A program made the translations under genes and the position numbers. A DNA stretch of 64,000 nucleotides from Strix aluco (taxonomy: Eukaryota > Chordata > Aves > Strigiformes > Strigidae): positions 14,796,325 to 14,860,324 of the forward strand of contig NC_133971.1 in assembly GCF_031877795.1 (NCBI RefSeq), read 5' to 3'. Positions 11,330-22,254 of the stretch are shown here, one piece after another; the stretch's first letter is position 1, and the number at the start of each line of letters is the position of its first letter. Under the pieces are notes generated by a model. That model saw only the letters and a program-made list of their open reading frames with translations, was not told the origin of the DNA and searched no databases.

Positions 11330-12424
11330 CTGTCCTGATATTGAGCACTTCTGATGGAGATACGGCAGTGGACAAACAAGGGCCTAAATGTCTGGCTGTA
11401 GGCAGGTCCAGGAAAAGGCATGCCACTGCCTTCGGGGCTACATCTGGCTGGCGACTGGTCACCAGCGGTGTTCCTCTTGGTTCAGTGCTAGGGCCAGTCC
11501 TGGTCAATGTATTTATCAGTGATCTGGATGGAGGAGTTGAATACGCTGTTAGCAAGTTTGCTGATGATACCAAACTGAGGTGCTGTTGACTCTTTTGAGG
11601 GACGAGAAGCCTTGCAGAGGGATCTAGATAGATTGGAGCATTGGGCTGTGATTAATGGGATGAAATTTATCAGGTCCAGATGCCATATTCTGCACCTGGG
11701 ACAGAGTAATGCTGGGCACAGGTGTAAATTGGGAAGGGGGTGGCTGGAGAGCAGCCCTGCAGAAAGGGATCTGGGGGTGCTGGTTTGAGGCTAAGCTCAG
11801 TATGAGTCAGCAGTGTGCCCTGGCAGCCAAGAGGGCAAACCACATCCTGGGGTGCATCCAACACAGCATAACCAGCTGGTCAAAAGAGGGGATTATCTCA
11901 CTGTATTCAGTGTTGGTGCAGCCTTGAGTGCTGCATGCAGTGCTGGGCCCCACAATTTAAGAAGGATGTGAAGGTCCTTGAATGCGTCCAGAGGAGGGCA
12001 ACAAAGCTGGTGAAAGGCCTGGAAGGCATGTCCTCTGAGGAGTGGCTGAGGACTCTGGGTTTGTCTAGTTTGGAGAAGAGGAGGCTGAGGGGTGACCTCA
12101 TTGCTCTCTGCAGCTTCCTGAGGAGGACAAGTGGAGAGGGAGGTGCTGATCTCTTCTCCCTGGGATCCAGTAGCAGGATGCGTGGAAGTGGTTCAAAGCT
12201 GCACCAGGAGTGATTTAGACACGATATTAGGACACATTTCTTTACCAAGATGGTGGTCAAACACTGGAACAGGCTTCCTAGAGAGGTGGTTGATGCCCCA
12301 AGCGTGTCAGTGTTTAAGAGGGTTTTGGGCAATACCCTTATGAACATGCTTTAACATTTGGTCAGCCCTGAAGTGATCTAGCAGTTGGACTAGATGATCA
12401 TTGTAGGTCCCTTCCAACTGAAAT
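11330..12424 (+). mobile_element. CR1 LINE, 5'-truncated, decayed
   Basis: The 3' end of a CR1 non-LTR retrotransposon. Around 11440-11580 a frame reads the end of the reverse-transcriptase core, with [11 protein letters not shown] and FADDTKL, where FADD is the catalytic motif form used by CR1. The frame then breaks by stop and frameshifts and resumes in pieces to about 12345 ([20 protein letters not shown], and others). The 3' UTR ends with the CR1 hallmark near 12385-12425 (TAGATGATCATTGTAGGTCC, then CCTTCCAACTG). The left boundary is approximate. Confidence 0.85.
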
Positions 12425-12483
12425 ATTCTATTCCTATTCTATTCCTATTCTATTCCCATTCCATTCCATTACATTCCATTCCA
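12425..12483 (+). repeat. (ATTCY)n microsatellite at CR1 3' end
   Basis: About twelve ATTCT/ATTCC pentamers directly follow the CR1 3' UTR. CR1 elements end in short tandem repeats that prime further expansion, so this belongs to the insertion above. Confidence 0.85.
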
Positions 12484-12662
12484 TGCAAGATACTGTGCAG
12501 TCTCTGAGCAGCAATGCCCTGTCCTATCCTGCCAGGAGGCCACAACCAAAGGAGGGGGGAGTTTGGACAGGACAGCGCTGAAGGCTGTGTTGGCTGCCCT
12601 ACCCAGCCTGTGAGCTATGAATCTGACCAACAGAAGATGCGGCAGAGGAGCTGAAAGGGCAG

Positions 12663-13045
12663 TGCCGATGCAGAAGTCTCAGACACAACTTAGACGACCA
12701 ATTTGATCAAGTTGATGCCACTTTATTAAAGGTTACACAGCAATTTATACTCTATCTCAAGCTTCATGCACCGCTATCTTATTGCTAATAGGCTAAAGCT
12801 ACTTGTTCATGCGCCCTTTTGCCCCCTATGATTGGTCCCCGTGTGGTGTCCACGCACTGCTCTCCCCCCAGGTAGACTCCCTGGTTTTGACATTCCAACA
12901 TCTTTATCTCTTGGGCAGGAATGTAGTTTCTCAGGCCCTCTCAGCCTTGTTTGTGACCTTGAACACAGCTGCAGCTTGCTGTTACAGTGAGGCCCCTCGG
13001 CCTGGATAGCTCATAATATGTCCGTTATTTTCCAGCCATTCCACA
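12663..13045 (-). mobile_element. ERV solo LTR with 6-bp target duplication
   Basis: The minus strand reads TGTGGAATGG ... GCATCGGCA, 383 bp with TG...CA ends, flanked by a perfect GGGCAG duplication (12657-12662 and 13046-13051). A TATAAA box lies at 12749-12744 and an AATAAA signal at 12727-12722 on the minus strand, only about 20 bp apart, so the R region must be very short. A short R and a 6-bp duplication are features of alpharetrovirus or class II ERVs. No internal retroviral sequence remains, which is the product expected from LTR-LTR recombination. Confidence 0.9.
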
Positions 13046-13099
13046 GGGCAGGATGGGGTATTTGGCCCCATCAGGAGGAGAGAAGAAACGGATTTTTCT

Positions 13100-14161
13100 T
13101 TGGGCTGTTTGAAGGCCTTTGACACCGTTTCCCACAGCATTCTCCTGGCAAAACTGACTGCTTGCAGCTTGGATGGGCACACGCTTTGCTGGGTAAAAAA
13201 CTGGCTGGATGGCCGGGCCCAAAGAGTTGTCAATGGAGTTAAATCCAACTGGCGGCCGGTCACGAGTGGTGTCCCCCAGGGCTCAGTTTTGGGGCCACTC
13301 CTGTTTAACATCTTTATTGATGATCTAGACAAGGGGATCAAGTGCACCCTCAGTAAGTTTGCAGATGACACCAAGTTGGGTGGGAGTGTTGATCTGCTCG
13401 AGGGTAGGGAGGCTCTGCAGAGAGATCTGGACAGGCTGGAGCGATGGGCTGAGGCCAACTGTAAGAGTTTCAATAAGGCCAAATGCCGGGTGCTGCACGT
13501 GGGCCACAACAACCCCCAGCAGCGCTACAGGCTTGGGGAGGAGTGGCTGGAGAGCTGCCAGTCAGAGAGGGACCTGGGGGTGTTGATTGACAGCCGGCTG
13601 AACATGAGCCAGCAGTGTGCCCAGGTGGCCAAGAAGGCCAATGGCATCCTGGCTTGTATCAGAAATAGCGTGGCCAGCAGGGACAGGGAAGGGATCTTAC
13701 CCCTGGACTCAGCACTGGTGAGGCCACACCTCGATTCCTGTGTTCAGATTTGGGCCCCTCACTACAAAATGGACATTGAATTACTCGAGCGTGTCCAGAG
13801 AAGGACAACGAAGCTGGTGAAGGGTCTGGAGCACATGTCGTATAAGGAGCGGCTGAGGGAACTGGGGTTGTTTAGTCTGGAGAAGAGGAGGCTGAGGGGA
13901 GACCTCATCATCCTCTACATCTACCTGAAAGGAGGTTGCAGAGAGCTGGGGATGAGCCTCTTTAACCAAGTAACAAGCGATAGGACAAGAGGTAATGGCC
14001 TCAAGTTGTGCCAGGGAAGGTTTAGACTAGATATTAGGAAGCATTTCTTTACAGAATGGGTTGTTAGGCATTGGAATGGGCTGCCCAGGGAGGTGGTGGA
14101 GTCCCCATCCCTGGAGGTGTTTAAGAGTCGGGTTGACATAGCACTTAGGGATATGGTGTAG
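13100..14161 (+). pseudogene. CR1 ORF2 C-terminal fragment (reverse transcriptase)
   Basis: A 353-codon open frame. The order of landmarks is: thumb-proximal [20 protein letters not shown]; the RT motif [18 protein letters not shown]; the FADDTKL catalytic motif at about residues 88-94; and the conserved CR1 C-terminal region ([32 protein letters not shown]) ending RDMV-stop. In a full CR1 this frame also encodes an upstream apurinic-like endonuclease and the palm/fingers start, which are lost here. The nominal first codon is TTG and is not a real start, so the copy cannot make functional ORF2. Confidence 0.85.
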
Positions 14162-14247
14162 TTGGGAACTATCGGTGTTAGGTTAATGGTTGGACTGGAT
14201 GATCTTCAAGGTCTTTTCCAACCTAGACGATTCTGTTATTCTGTGAA
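13105..14247 (+). mobile_element. CR1 LINE, 5'-truncated, well preserved
   Basis: The element enters inside the reverse-transcriptase domain (about KAFDTVSHS, 13115) and runs to the natural 3' end: a stop at 14159-14161, then a 3' UTR with GGTTGGACTGGATGATCTTC and CCAACCTAGACG, then ATTCTGTTATTCTGTG. The coding part is uninterrupted, so the copy is younger than the neighbour at 11.3-12.4 kb. It starts about 60 bp right of the solo LTR. Confidence 0.9.
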
Positions 14248-14589
14248 AGCAATGTGGGGGTGGCAGTGTCCTGGCTGCTGATGGGGTAAGGCAGTGGGCA
14301 CTGACATGGGGCTGTTTCAGAGCTTGTTAAGGTCATTAGACAAGAAGGATCAAGAGTGTAAAAGTACACTGAAAAGACAAAGGGAATAATAAAACACAGA
14401 AGAAAATGGGGACAGAGTTGGAGAAGAAATGTAACATCCCAGTCTGATTTCTCTATCTCACTGATTTGTAAGAAGGAAAACCTCAATTCCTTTACATAAA
14501 TCTTAAGATATACAAAAAACTCTGTCAAACTCTGCCAACAGAATCCAAATGTAAAGCAAAGTATTTTGGGCTAGGAAATGACAGGAATG

Positions 14590-15015
14590 AGGTTGCTTGT
14601 GCAATTTGAATTCAGGAGATTAATTGTGGGGATGCATTGCTCCTGAGCTGGGAGGAGGTGATCCTTGAATATTAACCAGCTTTCTTGGGTCCCTCTTCCC
14701 TCCAGGGCTTTATCCCATCCTACTTAGCCTAGCAGAGGCCAAAGCCTGCTCTCCTGAAGTCCAGGGTCGTGAGCTTGCTGTGCACCCTCCTCACTGCCCT
14801 AAGGGTCTTGACCTCCTTTTGTGGTCACTGCAGCCAAGGCTGCCCTTGAGCTGCCCACTCCCTACCAGCCCCTCCTTGTTGGTGAGAACAAGGTCCAGCA
14901 TAGCACCTCTCCTCGTTGGCTCCTCTGTCACTTGGAGAAGGAAGTCATCATCAGTGCATTCCAGGAACGTCCTGGATTGCTTATGTCCTGCTGTGTTGCC
15001 CCTCCAACAGATAGC
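14590..15015 (-). mobile_element. CR1 LINE fragment, endonuclease end
   Basis: On the minus strand the sequence translates to the CR1 endonuclease C-terminus, with FLLQVTEEPTRRGAMLDLV then LTNKEGLVG and GSLGCSDH. SDH is the catalytic Ser-Asp-His of the AP-type endonuclease family. Downstream the frame decays. It represents a different part of CR1 from the two + copies and lies in the opposite orientation, so it is a separate insertion. Both ends are truncated and approximate. Confidence 0.75.
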
Positions 15016-18000
15016 GTCCTCTCATTTCATTTCTCTTCCTCTTCCACTTAAACCTACTTCTGTGGCTCCTCTTAGAGCCTTTATAGTACAAGCCTTTTGT
15101 TCCAGGCAGGTAGAGACTAAGTTTCCACTAGGAAATGCAGACATTCCAAGTAATGCAATATGAGACTTCCTAGAGGGAGGTTTTCCTTCTCTGCAGGTTG
15201 TCTTCCAAGCAGGTCCATCCTGTTCATTGAACAAGGTAGGAATTCTGTGCAAAAAATTTCTACAGTCATGTAATGACTTTATCATAATGTGTGTGCACAT
15301 GATGAAATTACGAAGTTTGCCTGTGCATCATCAGTTGTGGAATTTCTAACCGTTGAGAGCCTAATGATACAACCTTCCAGTGCAATCTCTGAATGTCCTT
15401 AAAAAATCTGAACCATAAAAGACAAATCCCACCCTGTGGCATCATATGGTGCCACGTGGGCCACCAGCAGGATGGAGTCCCTTGGCTACTCACAATAACT
15501 AGTAGAAGTCACAGTTCACCACCACCCTTACACAGACTGCACTGGACAGGGGTGAAATGCAGATGGCACCTGCGGGTGTCACCGCTGCTTAGCGTTCAGA
15601 CAGCAGAGGAGTGACATGCTGGGTCCTTTACCCGCATCTGGAGGAAACACCTGCCCTGCTGAGCACACTGCCCATCCAGCTGCACATAACAGTTCTGTCC
15701 CCTCTATCACACGCCATTTCACCATCCTCTCTTTCGACTCCTCTGGTCTGTTACCTTTGGCCTGCCAGTTTCAGCTTCTAATCATCAGACTTCTCTGTTC
15801 ACTGCCATACCAGTCTGAAGCCTCCCTTATACCCTCCAGTTTAGATTTTCCCCATCCTATTTTTCGTTGAATCAGTTTCTCTGCCTGTTACCTTTTTTAA
15901 ACTTCTCTCACTGGCTTTTAGCTCTGGACTTTATCTGATCGCTTGTTTCATTCTTGATTCACTGGTTCCTGCTCCTTTGTCTGCCATTTCTGTCTCTTAT
16001 CCTTAATCATCCTTTCCACTTTGACTTCTGACTCTTTGCCAATAATGTGAAAAGCTGGTCTGACTTTTTATCAGGCTGGTCCCAGCCTCAAAGTTGTCTT
16101 CTGTCTTAAGCATGAGCTGCAGACTGGCACTGCAGCAATCTTTAAAGCTTTGCAGTAAGTTCCCAAGTGTGTGTGAAAAACAGTTTTCTTTTAAAGTTTA
16201 GCCTGTTGTAAATTGGACCAAACTGCCAGAGGAATGGAAGAAGACTAAAAGTGAAAAAAAGTATGTTCCAAATATTTATGGCCAAATTTCAATTTTCTGC
16301 TTTCCAGCATGAAGGTGTTAGTGCTTCTCAAAGCTTCGCCAAAATTTTCTCACGTGGAGAAAGAACTTTGTGTATGCTAGGACTTCTTTCTCAGCAGCAG
16401 CTGAAACCCAGGTACATGGAAACTGTGGAACTAATTGGAAATTCCAGATGTTCTTCATGGAAAGATTTCCAGAAATACAGCATAATTTTATCCAAATATG
16501 ACTCTTTCAAAGTCTCAGAAAAACTCGTGTCTAAGAAGGAAACCTCAGGCAGAAAATTAAGCAGTTTCTTCAAATATTCACAGATCCTACTGTTAGAACA
16601 TCTACAAGAACTTTTAAAAAATAAGTAGGAAAGAGGAACTGCTAAAAACAGAAGCTAATTATCCTAAGGCAATTTATATTCACTAGTGAATGAGTACTTC
16701 ATAAAGTACAAGCTTTCAGATGCTGAAAAATAAAAATAATTAACCTATTATTTCAAAGATAGGAAGAATGGATACAGAAATCATGGGTGATGTGTGGAAT
16801 TTGTTAGTTCTACAAGACATCAACTTGGCCTGGTTTGGCAGGAGCGATCAAAAAGAAAAATGCTGTATGATTGCTATGATGTACTCTTTCTGAAAACACA
16901 GACCATATTGTCTGTAATGTAAATATGACTGAAAAAACTTTTTTATCAGTATGTGGTTTCTCAGATGTGATCCACAGAGGACATGCTAAAAAAGAAGACT
17001 CATTGTGTGCAAGTGCAATTTTGCCAAGAAAGGAATGATGTTGGAGAGGTTTCAGATCCACAATGATATTATTGCTACATTTCAAAACTCGTAAGTAAAA
17101 ACTACACTGTTTTTTAACAATATTTTTATCCTCTTCAGTTGAAATTGTGAAAATATCTGCAAGGATTTGGGGAAGCAAAGCTGAGTGATGTATCTAGATA
17201 AACTCGGAGTAATTAGACAGAAATGACAAGCTGACATAATCAGTCTGCTGGCATAAACTGTGCTTTCTGTATGGTCCGAAAAAACACTGGAGGAAATAAC
17301 AACCACTCATAAACCTGACTAAGAAATGAAAGCATTACTCAGGACTCAGTATCTTTAAAAAATTCCTGTAGGGGTGTAGTGCCACAGAGCTGTGTAGGAG
17401 ATGTGCAAACTATTTTTGGTGGTAAGACAATGAAATGTTGGAAGTGGGTGCTGAAAAACTAACATTCACTGGCAAGAGGACACAGTTAGAAATACTGGAC
17501 CATAAGGCATCTCAGGGAATTATGTCATACAGTTGCTTTCAAAATCACATCTAGTCTTAGTTTGAGAGTACTGCATTTTCTTGAATACAAGGTAACACTT
17601 ACGTTTCTTTCATCTATTCCAGGGGAAAAAATGGTGAATGTAAATTCCTCCAGAATCCTTCCCAGCCCACCTGATATGACAGTGAAGATTCTTCTAGGCT
17701 GATGAAAATGCAGACAGAAACCTTGGGCTCAGGGAAGAGGATGCCAGGTACTCTCTTCCCCTCTTTTCTCAACTTCATTTATAAATTAAACGCAGATCCT
17801 GCAAGGGAAAATGATGGAGATGTGATCCCACTCACTGAAAGAAGTATGTGTGTGGGGAGGGCAATTTGTGATTAGACAGGAGAAAGGAGGGCAAGGAAAA
17901 GGCATAAAGGAGTAGGAGGAAGGAAGAGATACTAAATAGCAGCAATGGATGAGAAGTGAGGGAAGTGTGAGGTGCTGGCTCCCTCATCTTCAAACGGAAT

Positions 18001-21000
18001 AAACATCCTCGGTTTCCTTAGAGGTTTTGGAGTTTACACTCATCTGGTATTAAACCAAATGGCAGCTCATGTAAGTGAGTGAGTGGCAGTAGTGCCCCAG
18101 CCCAGAGCCATGAAAGAAGTGGTGTCTGCAGGATGTGAGCTGCTGGCGGAAGGATGTATGTATCCTCCCAGCTACCTTCACCTCCTCCCCATGGAGGCAG
18201 TGATGGCTGCCATCTGTGTTTACCTTTCACTCATTGTTTCTTTTGCATCTAGTCCTTATTTTGGAAGGCTACTCTTGAAACTACCAGTCCCTTGAAGATC
18301 AACAACCTTTAGAGTGCCAGGAAAGAATATTTACAGTAACTTTATACTAATTTATTCTTTTGCCCTCTAATAGCTCTTTTTGCTCCATTGCTTATGTTAA
18401 CCTCACTCAAAATATTTGGAGAGCATAATAGTGTGTTGTATTGAGTTTTAGTTTGATTAATCAAACAAGCCAAATTTAATTTTTCTACTCTTAAGTAAGA
18501 ACTCTGAAGTTCCCTCAACATCCTTAGAGTTTCTCTCTGCTTTTAGTTTTGTTTTTAGTGTGCTATCTAGAGCTGAACAACGAATTGCAGTTCAAATCTT
18601 TTCAGTGCTTTATCCAGTGAAATGGGATTTCCGTCTCTTACAAGCACATTTGTCTTTTCCATGGGAATGGTAGCTCCTAACCAGTGTGTAATCAACTGGT
18701 ACAGATGAAATACCATGGAAGATAAGGCAAAGTGGAGACCCTTGCTGTGCTTCTTGTTCCTCCAGCTCTGTTCTGCTGCTCTTACAGGATTTTGGGCAGG
18801 ACAGCGGCCATGGCAATGTTCAGCAGGCTTGAGATTCAGACGTGGCAGCCGTCTGGTTTCTTTACATCTACAGGTATCCCACTGGGAGGTTCAGCCCAAC
18901 ACTCCTTTCAGAGATATTGATGGGGCTGCCAAGTTCACAGGTGTTGCCCCAGCTCGTTGGCTGCTCAAGGCAAGGGTGTCAGAACAGGGTTTGGCAGCTC
19001 GATCGTTGGCTATGAATATACATGCCAAGAATATGCTACTTCAGATCAGCAAACAACAGTCTCCTGCACCACCCTGTGCTTTGCCCTGCCTGACGCCATC
19101 CATCTCCTGTTTGATTGTGGCATTGCTTGGTTGGTACCTTTGCAAAATAAAGATGGAAACTGATAGTTTCTATCAGGCAGCGTGTTCTATAGCTCAAGAC
19201 TGCCTCCATCAGAGTGCTCTGGACAAAGAAGTACTCTAAAATAGCAGGGAGGAAAAAACCAAAACAACCAACTTAGAGCTGAGCCTCTTGTCACGATTAA
19301 ATTTCTCCATGTTGTATTACTTCAATCTTCAAGATGAGGTGATTGTGTATTGTTCCTCGTGTTAATGTCTGTGATTTACTCAGCTGGCTTGCTTTCTTTG
19401 TACCTGCGTGTACAGTTCAGCCTTAGCTGATGTGTGTCACCATGTTTTTGTATCATATATTAATTTGGGGAATGGCAAGACAGAGTAGTGATTTCAGTAA
19501 GCTTGGCAAGCATAAACAAAGGCTTTTTACACCAGAAAAATAAGTTAACTCACCCAAATCAACCTGGAAACTGATCAAAATTGTAAAAGGGTGTAATTGA
19601 GACAGAGTTCAAGGCTTAGAGAAAGCTGTCAGACCTGGAGGAACTGTAACAGTAAATACAGAAGGGAAGTAATCAGTTATGTGAATCTTCTACACTTAAC
19701 TGTAATAATCAATGAACACTGTTTAAATGAAGACCTAAGAAGAAAAAAAGACTAACCATGAGATTTACTTGGAGTGATGCTTTCTTTGTCCCTACAGCTC
19801 TGTTCCTCTACCTGGGGTCTTACCTATCCCAGTAGTCTTATTACTTACAGAGGAGCATGAAATATGCAGGGCATTGCAAATGTCACTCCTGGTATCCCTT
19901 TGGGGTTGTTCTGGAGATAGCAGTGTTTCTTTGCCCCTGAATCTGTTCACACCTCTGATTCTCAAGTGAATACACAGTTCTTTCCCCCAGGGCTTAGTGT
20001 GTGTTTGGTTTGATATTTTTTATCTTCAGTCTTGGGGATTTCTGGTTTTGCACCCATAAGGTGGGAAAACATACTTCATGCAAGCCAAATACATGAACAA
20101 GTTGAAAGGCAGAGACAGATGGAGCCACCCCTGTGAAATCTAAACAAAATACTGCAGACATAATGAAATACTAAAGCATTTGCATTAGTGTGTGAACTTG
20201 AGCTGAAAGAACAAAACTAATGCAACAGTTACTCATATGTGGACTTAGGGCCTTAGTGTCTTTGCTCTTGACCTGCCATTAGTGCATGCAAAACGTCATG
20301 GGGAAGTTTTAGAAGCTAATGAATCTAGGCTCCTAGCCACTTGACATCAAGGAATACATTTATAAGCTGTGCATTGTTTACAGTTGCTTAATCTGCATTA
20401 TTTTTGATCATAGTCTCTTTCTTACCACTCTTACATATGGAAGAAAGAACTGTTGTGGATCTTCATCTTTCACCCATCAACACTGGGGACTGCCTCACTT
20501 CCACTGTTTTACTGGTAGAAGCCTGTATATCTAATCTGATTTTTAGTGGAAAATACATAGAGCTTCATATGTTTCAGAGTTAGCATGTGAAACCCAACCA
20601 AGAAATGACAATGGCAGTGCAGGAAAGTAATGCTGCATCATCATAACTATGTGTGTCCCAAGCATTGCCCCCAACAAACCTTAGACTGTTGCCACTCAAT
20701 CTAAATTTTTTGTAGCTCAGTGACTTTAGGTTATGAGGTAGTGTGTGAGAAATGGGAAACTGAGGAAGCTGTTGTTTTCTCCTTTGTGAGGCAGTCTGTC
20801 TTGCTGCTGCTCCTAGGAATGATTTATGCCAGGTTTTTTATGCTTGGTTTTTTTGGAGAAGTTTTCCCTTCATATTTAATTTGTCATCTTCACTCTTCCC
20901 CTAGCTGATTACTTTTATAGGTTAAAATGTTGAAGAAGGGTCTGTTAAACATGATAACTTTTGAAAATCTCCAAACTTCCTTACTCTGGGGAGATCAGAT

Positions 21001-21739
21001 TGTTAGGTAAATCCTTTCACTGTCTTTCATCCCAGTCTCTTCCTGGGATACACTTGATCCCAGGTAGTTGAGATCTTATGAGAGGACAAACAGCCTTTTC
21101 TTCACAGCAGTGAACATACCCTTGTTGGTTTTGTCATGTTTTACAAGGCCATAACATCCACTGGTAAAATGTAGGTCTTCTTCCATTTTTATGTGGGGAT
21201 TGACACCTAGTATCTTACTGATATCTCCCTCTTACGCTCATTATAGTTTAAGATGCCTCTGGTGGCTGCAGCATCGCTTAAGCAGGAAAATACCACGAAA
21301 ATATTGAAATGGGTCCTAGAAGAGGCAAGGAGCTAGGATGCATGCTGCACCTGGGGTATCCCAATGCCAGTGGCATTGTCTAGAAGCAGTTACATCTAAC
21401 GTTTATAAACTCAGGAAATCTTGGAGAGTTAATGGAAGGGTTTGCTGAACCTAAGATGAGGTAGGTGCCCAACAAGGTGGTAAGTGGTGCTGGAGCTTGA
21501 GCTACTCTGTTGAGTTAGAAGGAGCAACACATGCTATCTGTTTGCACGGCACCACTGAGGGACCGAGCCCAAAATAGGGTGTGGCAAGCTCGCGGTGCTG
21601 GCAGTTTGTCTGCGATAGTACTAGCACGGATGTGCTGGAATCTACTTTTCTGGGGCAGTTTTGGAATGGCTGCCGTGCTTCCTTCCCGCATAGCCGGTAA
21701 CGCTGTCGGGCTTGAAGCGTTTGCAAAGCAGAGGTTGCA
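15016..21739. other. Intergenic upstream of HOMER1, no gene proved
   Basis: About 6.7 kb with no recognised exon, RNA gene or mobile element. It contains a pyrimidine-rich tract at 15640-16050, a purine-rich tract at 17845-17965, and an open frame of 174 codons at 18715-19239 that I could not assign. Distal HOMER1 regulatory DNA may lie here, but nothing can be shown by eye. Confidence 0.5.
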
Positions 21740-22102
21740 GGCATGCGTTTCGGACAGGGGACCGGCTGCTTTTGGCGCGGGGCGCCCTGCCGCTCCCACC
21801 GCCGGGGCAGAACGCTCGGAAGTTGCCGCGGCCGCGTTCCGGAGCGGGCTCCGCACCGACTGCCGCCCGTGGCGCACGGCGCCGGCTCTCGCGGCTGGGC
21901 CGCATCACCGGGGGAGGGCGCGGGGCGCGTCCGGCGGGCGCGCGCGGCGTTGCCGTGGAGACGGCGCCGCAGGGGGCGGGGGCGGGAGGAGGCGATCCGG
22001 CCGCCGCCAGCGCCCCGCGGAGGCGCACGGAGGCGGCCGCGGCGCGGCGGTGCCCCAGCCCGAGCCCCCCCGCCCGCACCCGCTCTCCCCCCGCCGCCAT
22101 TC

Positions 22103-22232
22103 CCTATTATAGAAGAGCTTCCGGCGGCCTGGACCACTCTGACATCATCCCCCGCACCCCGGTGACGTCAGCGCCGGGAGCGGTGCGTGACGTCGGTGCG
22201 TAGGGGAGCGCGGTGACGTATGGTATTTAAAG
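22103..22232 (+). promoter_or_regulatory. HOMER1: HOMER1 core promoter: CArG, ETS, 4x CRE, TATA-like
   Basis: Read directly, in order: CCTATTATAG (22103-22112), a CArG/SRF box with one mismatch; CTTCCGG (22118-22124), an ETS site; TGACATCA (22140-22147); the palindromic CRE TGACGTCA (22163-22170); TGACGTCG (22188-22195); TGACGTAT (22214-22221); then TATTTAAA (22224-22231). The CRE/ATF starts are 23, 25 and 26 bp apart. A CArG box beside ETS is the SRF/TCF (Elk) layout of immediate early genes, and CREB sites confer calcium/cAMP response. HOMER1 is known to be induced by neuronal activity. Transcription probably starts about 25-30 bp after the TATA-like box (near 22255). Confidence 0.75.
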
Positions 22233-22254
22233 CTCTCCGGGCGGAGGATGGAGG

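Noticed and set aside
11935..12213. 92-codon frame as a gene
   Set aside because: It is the decayed C-terminal part of CR1 ORF2 and is annotated within that element.
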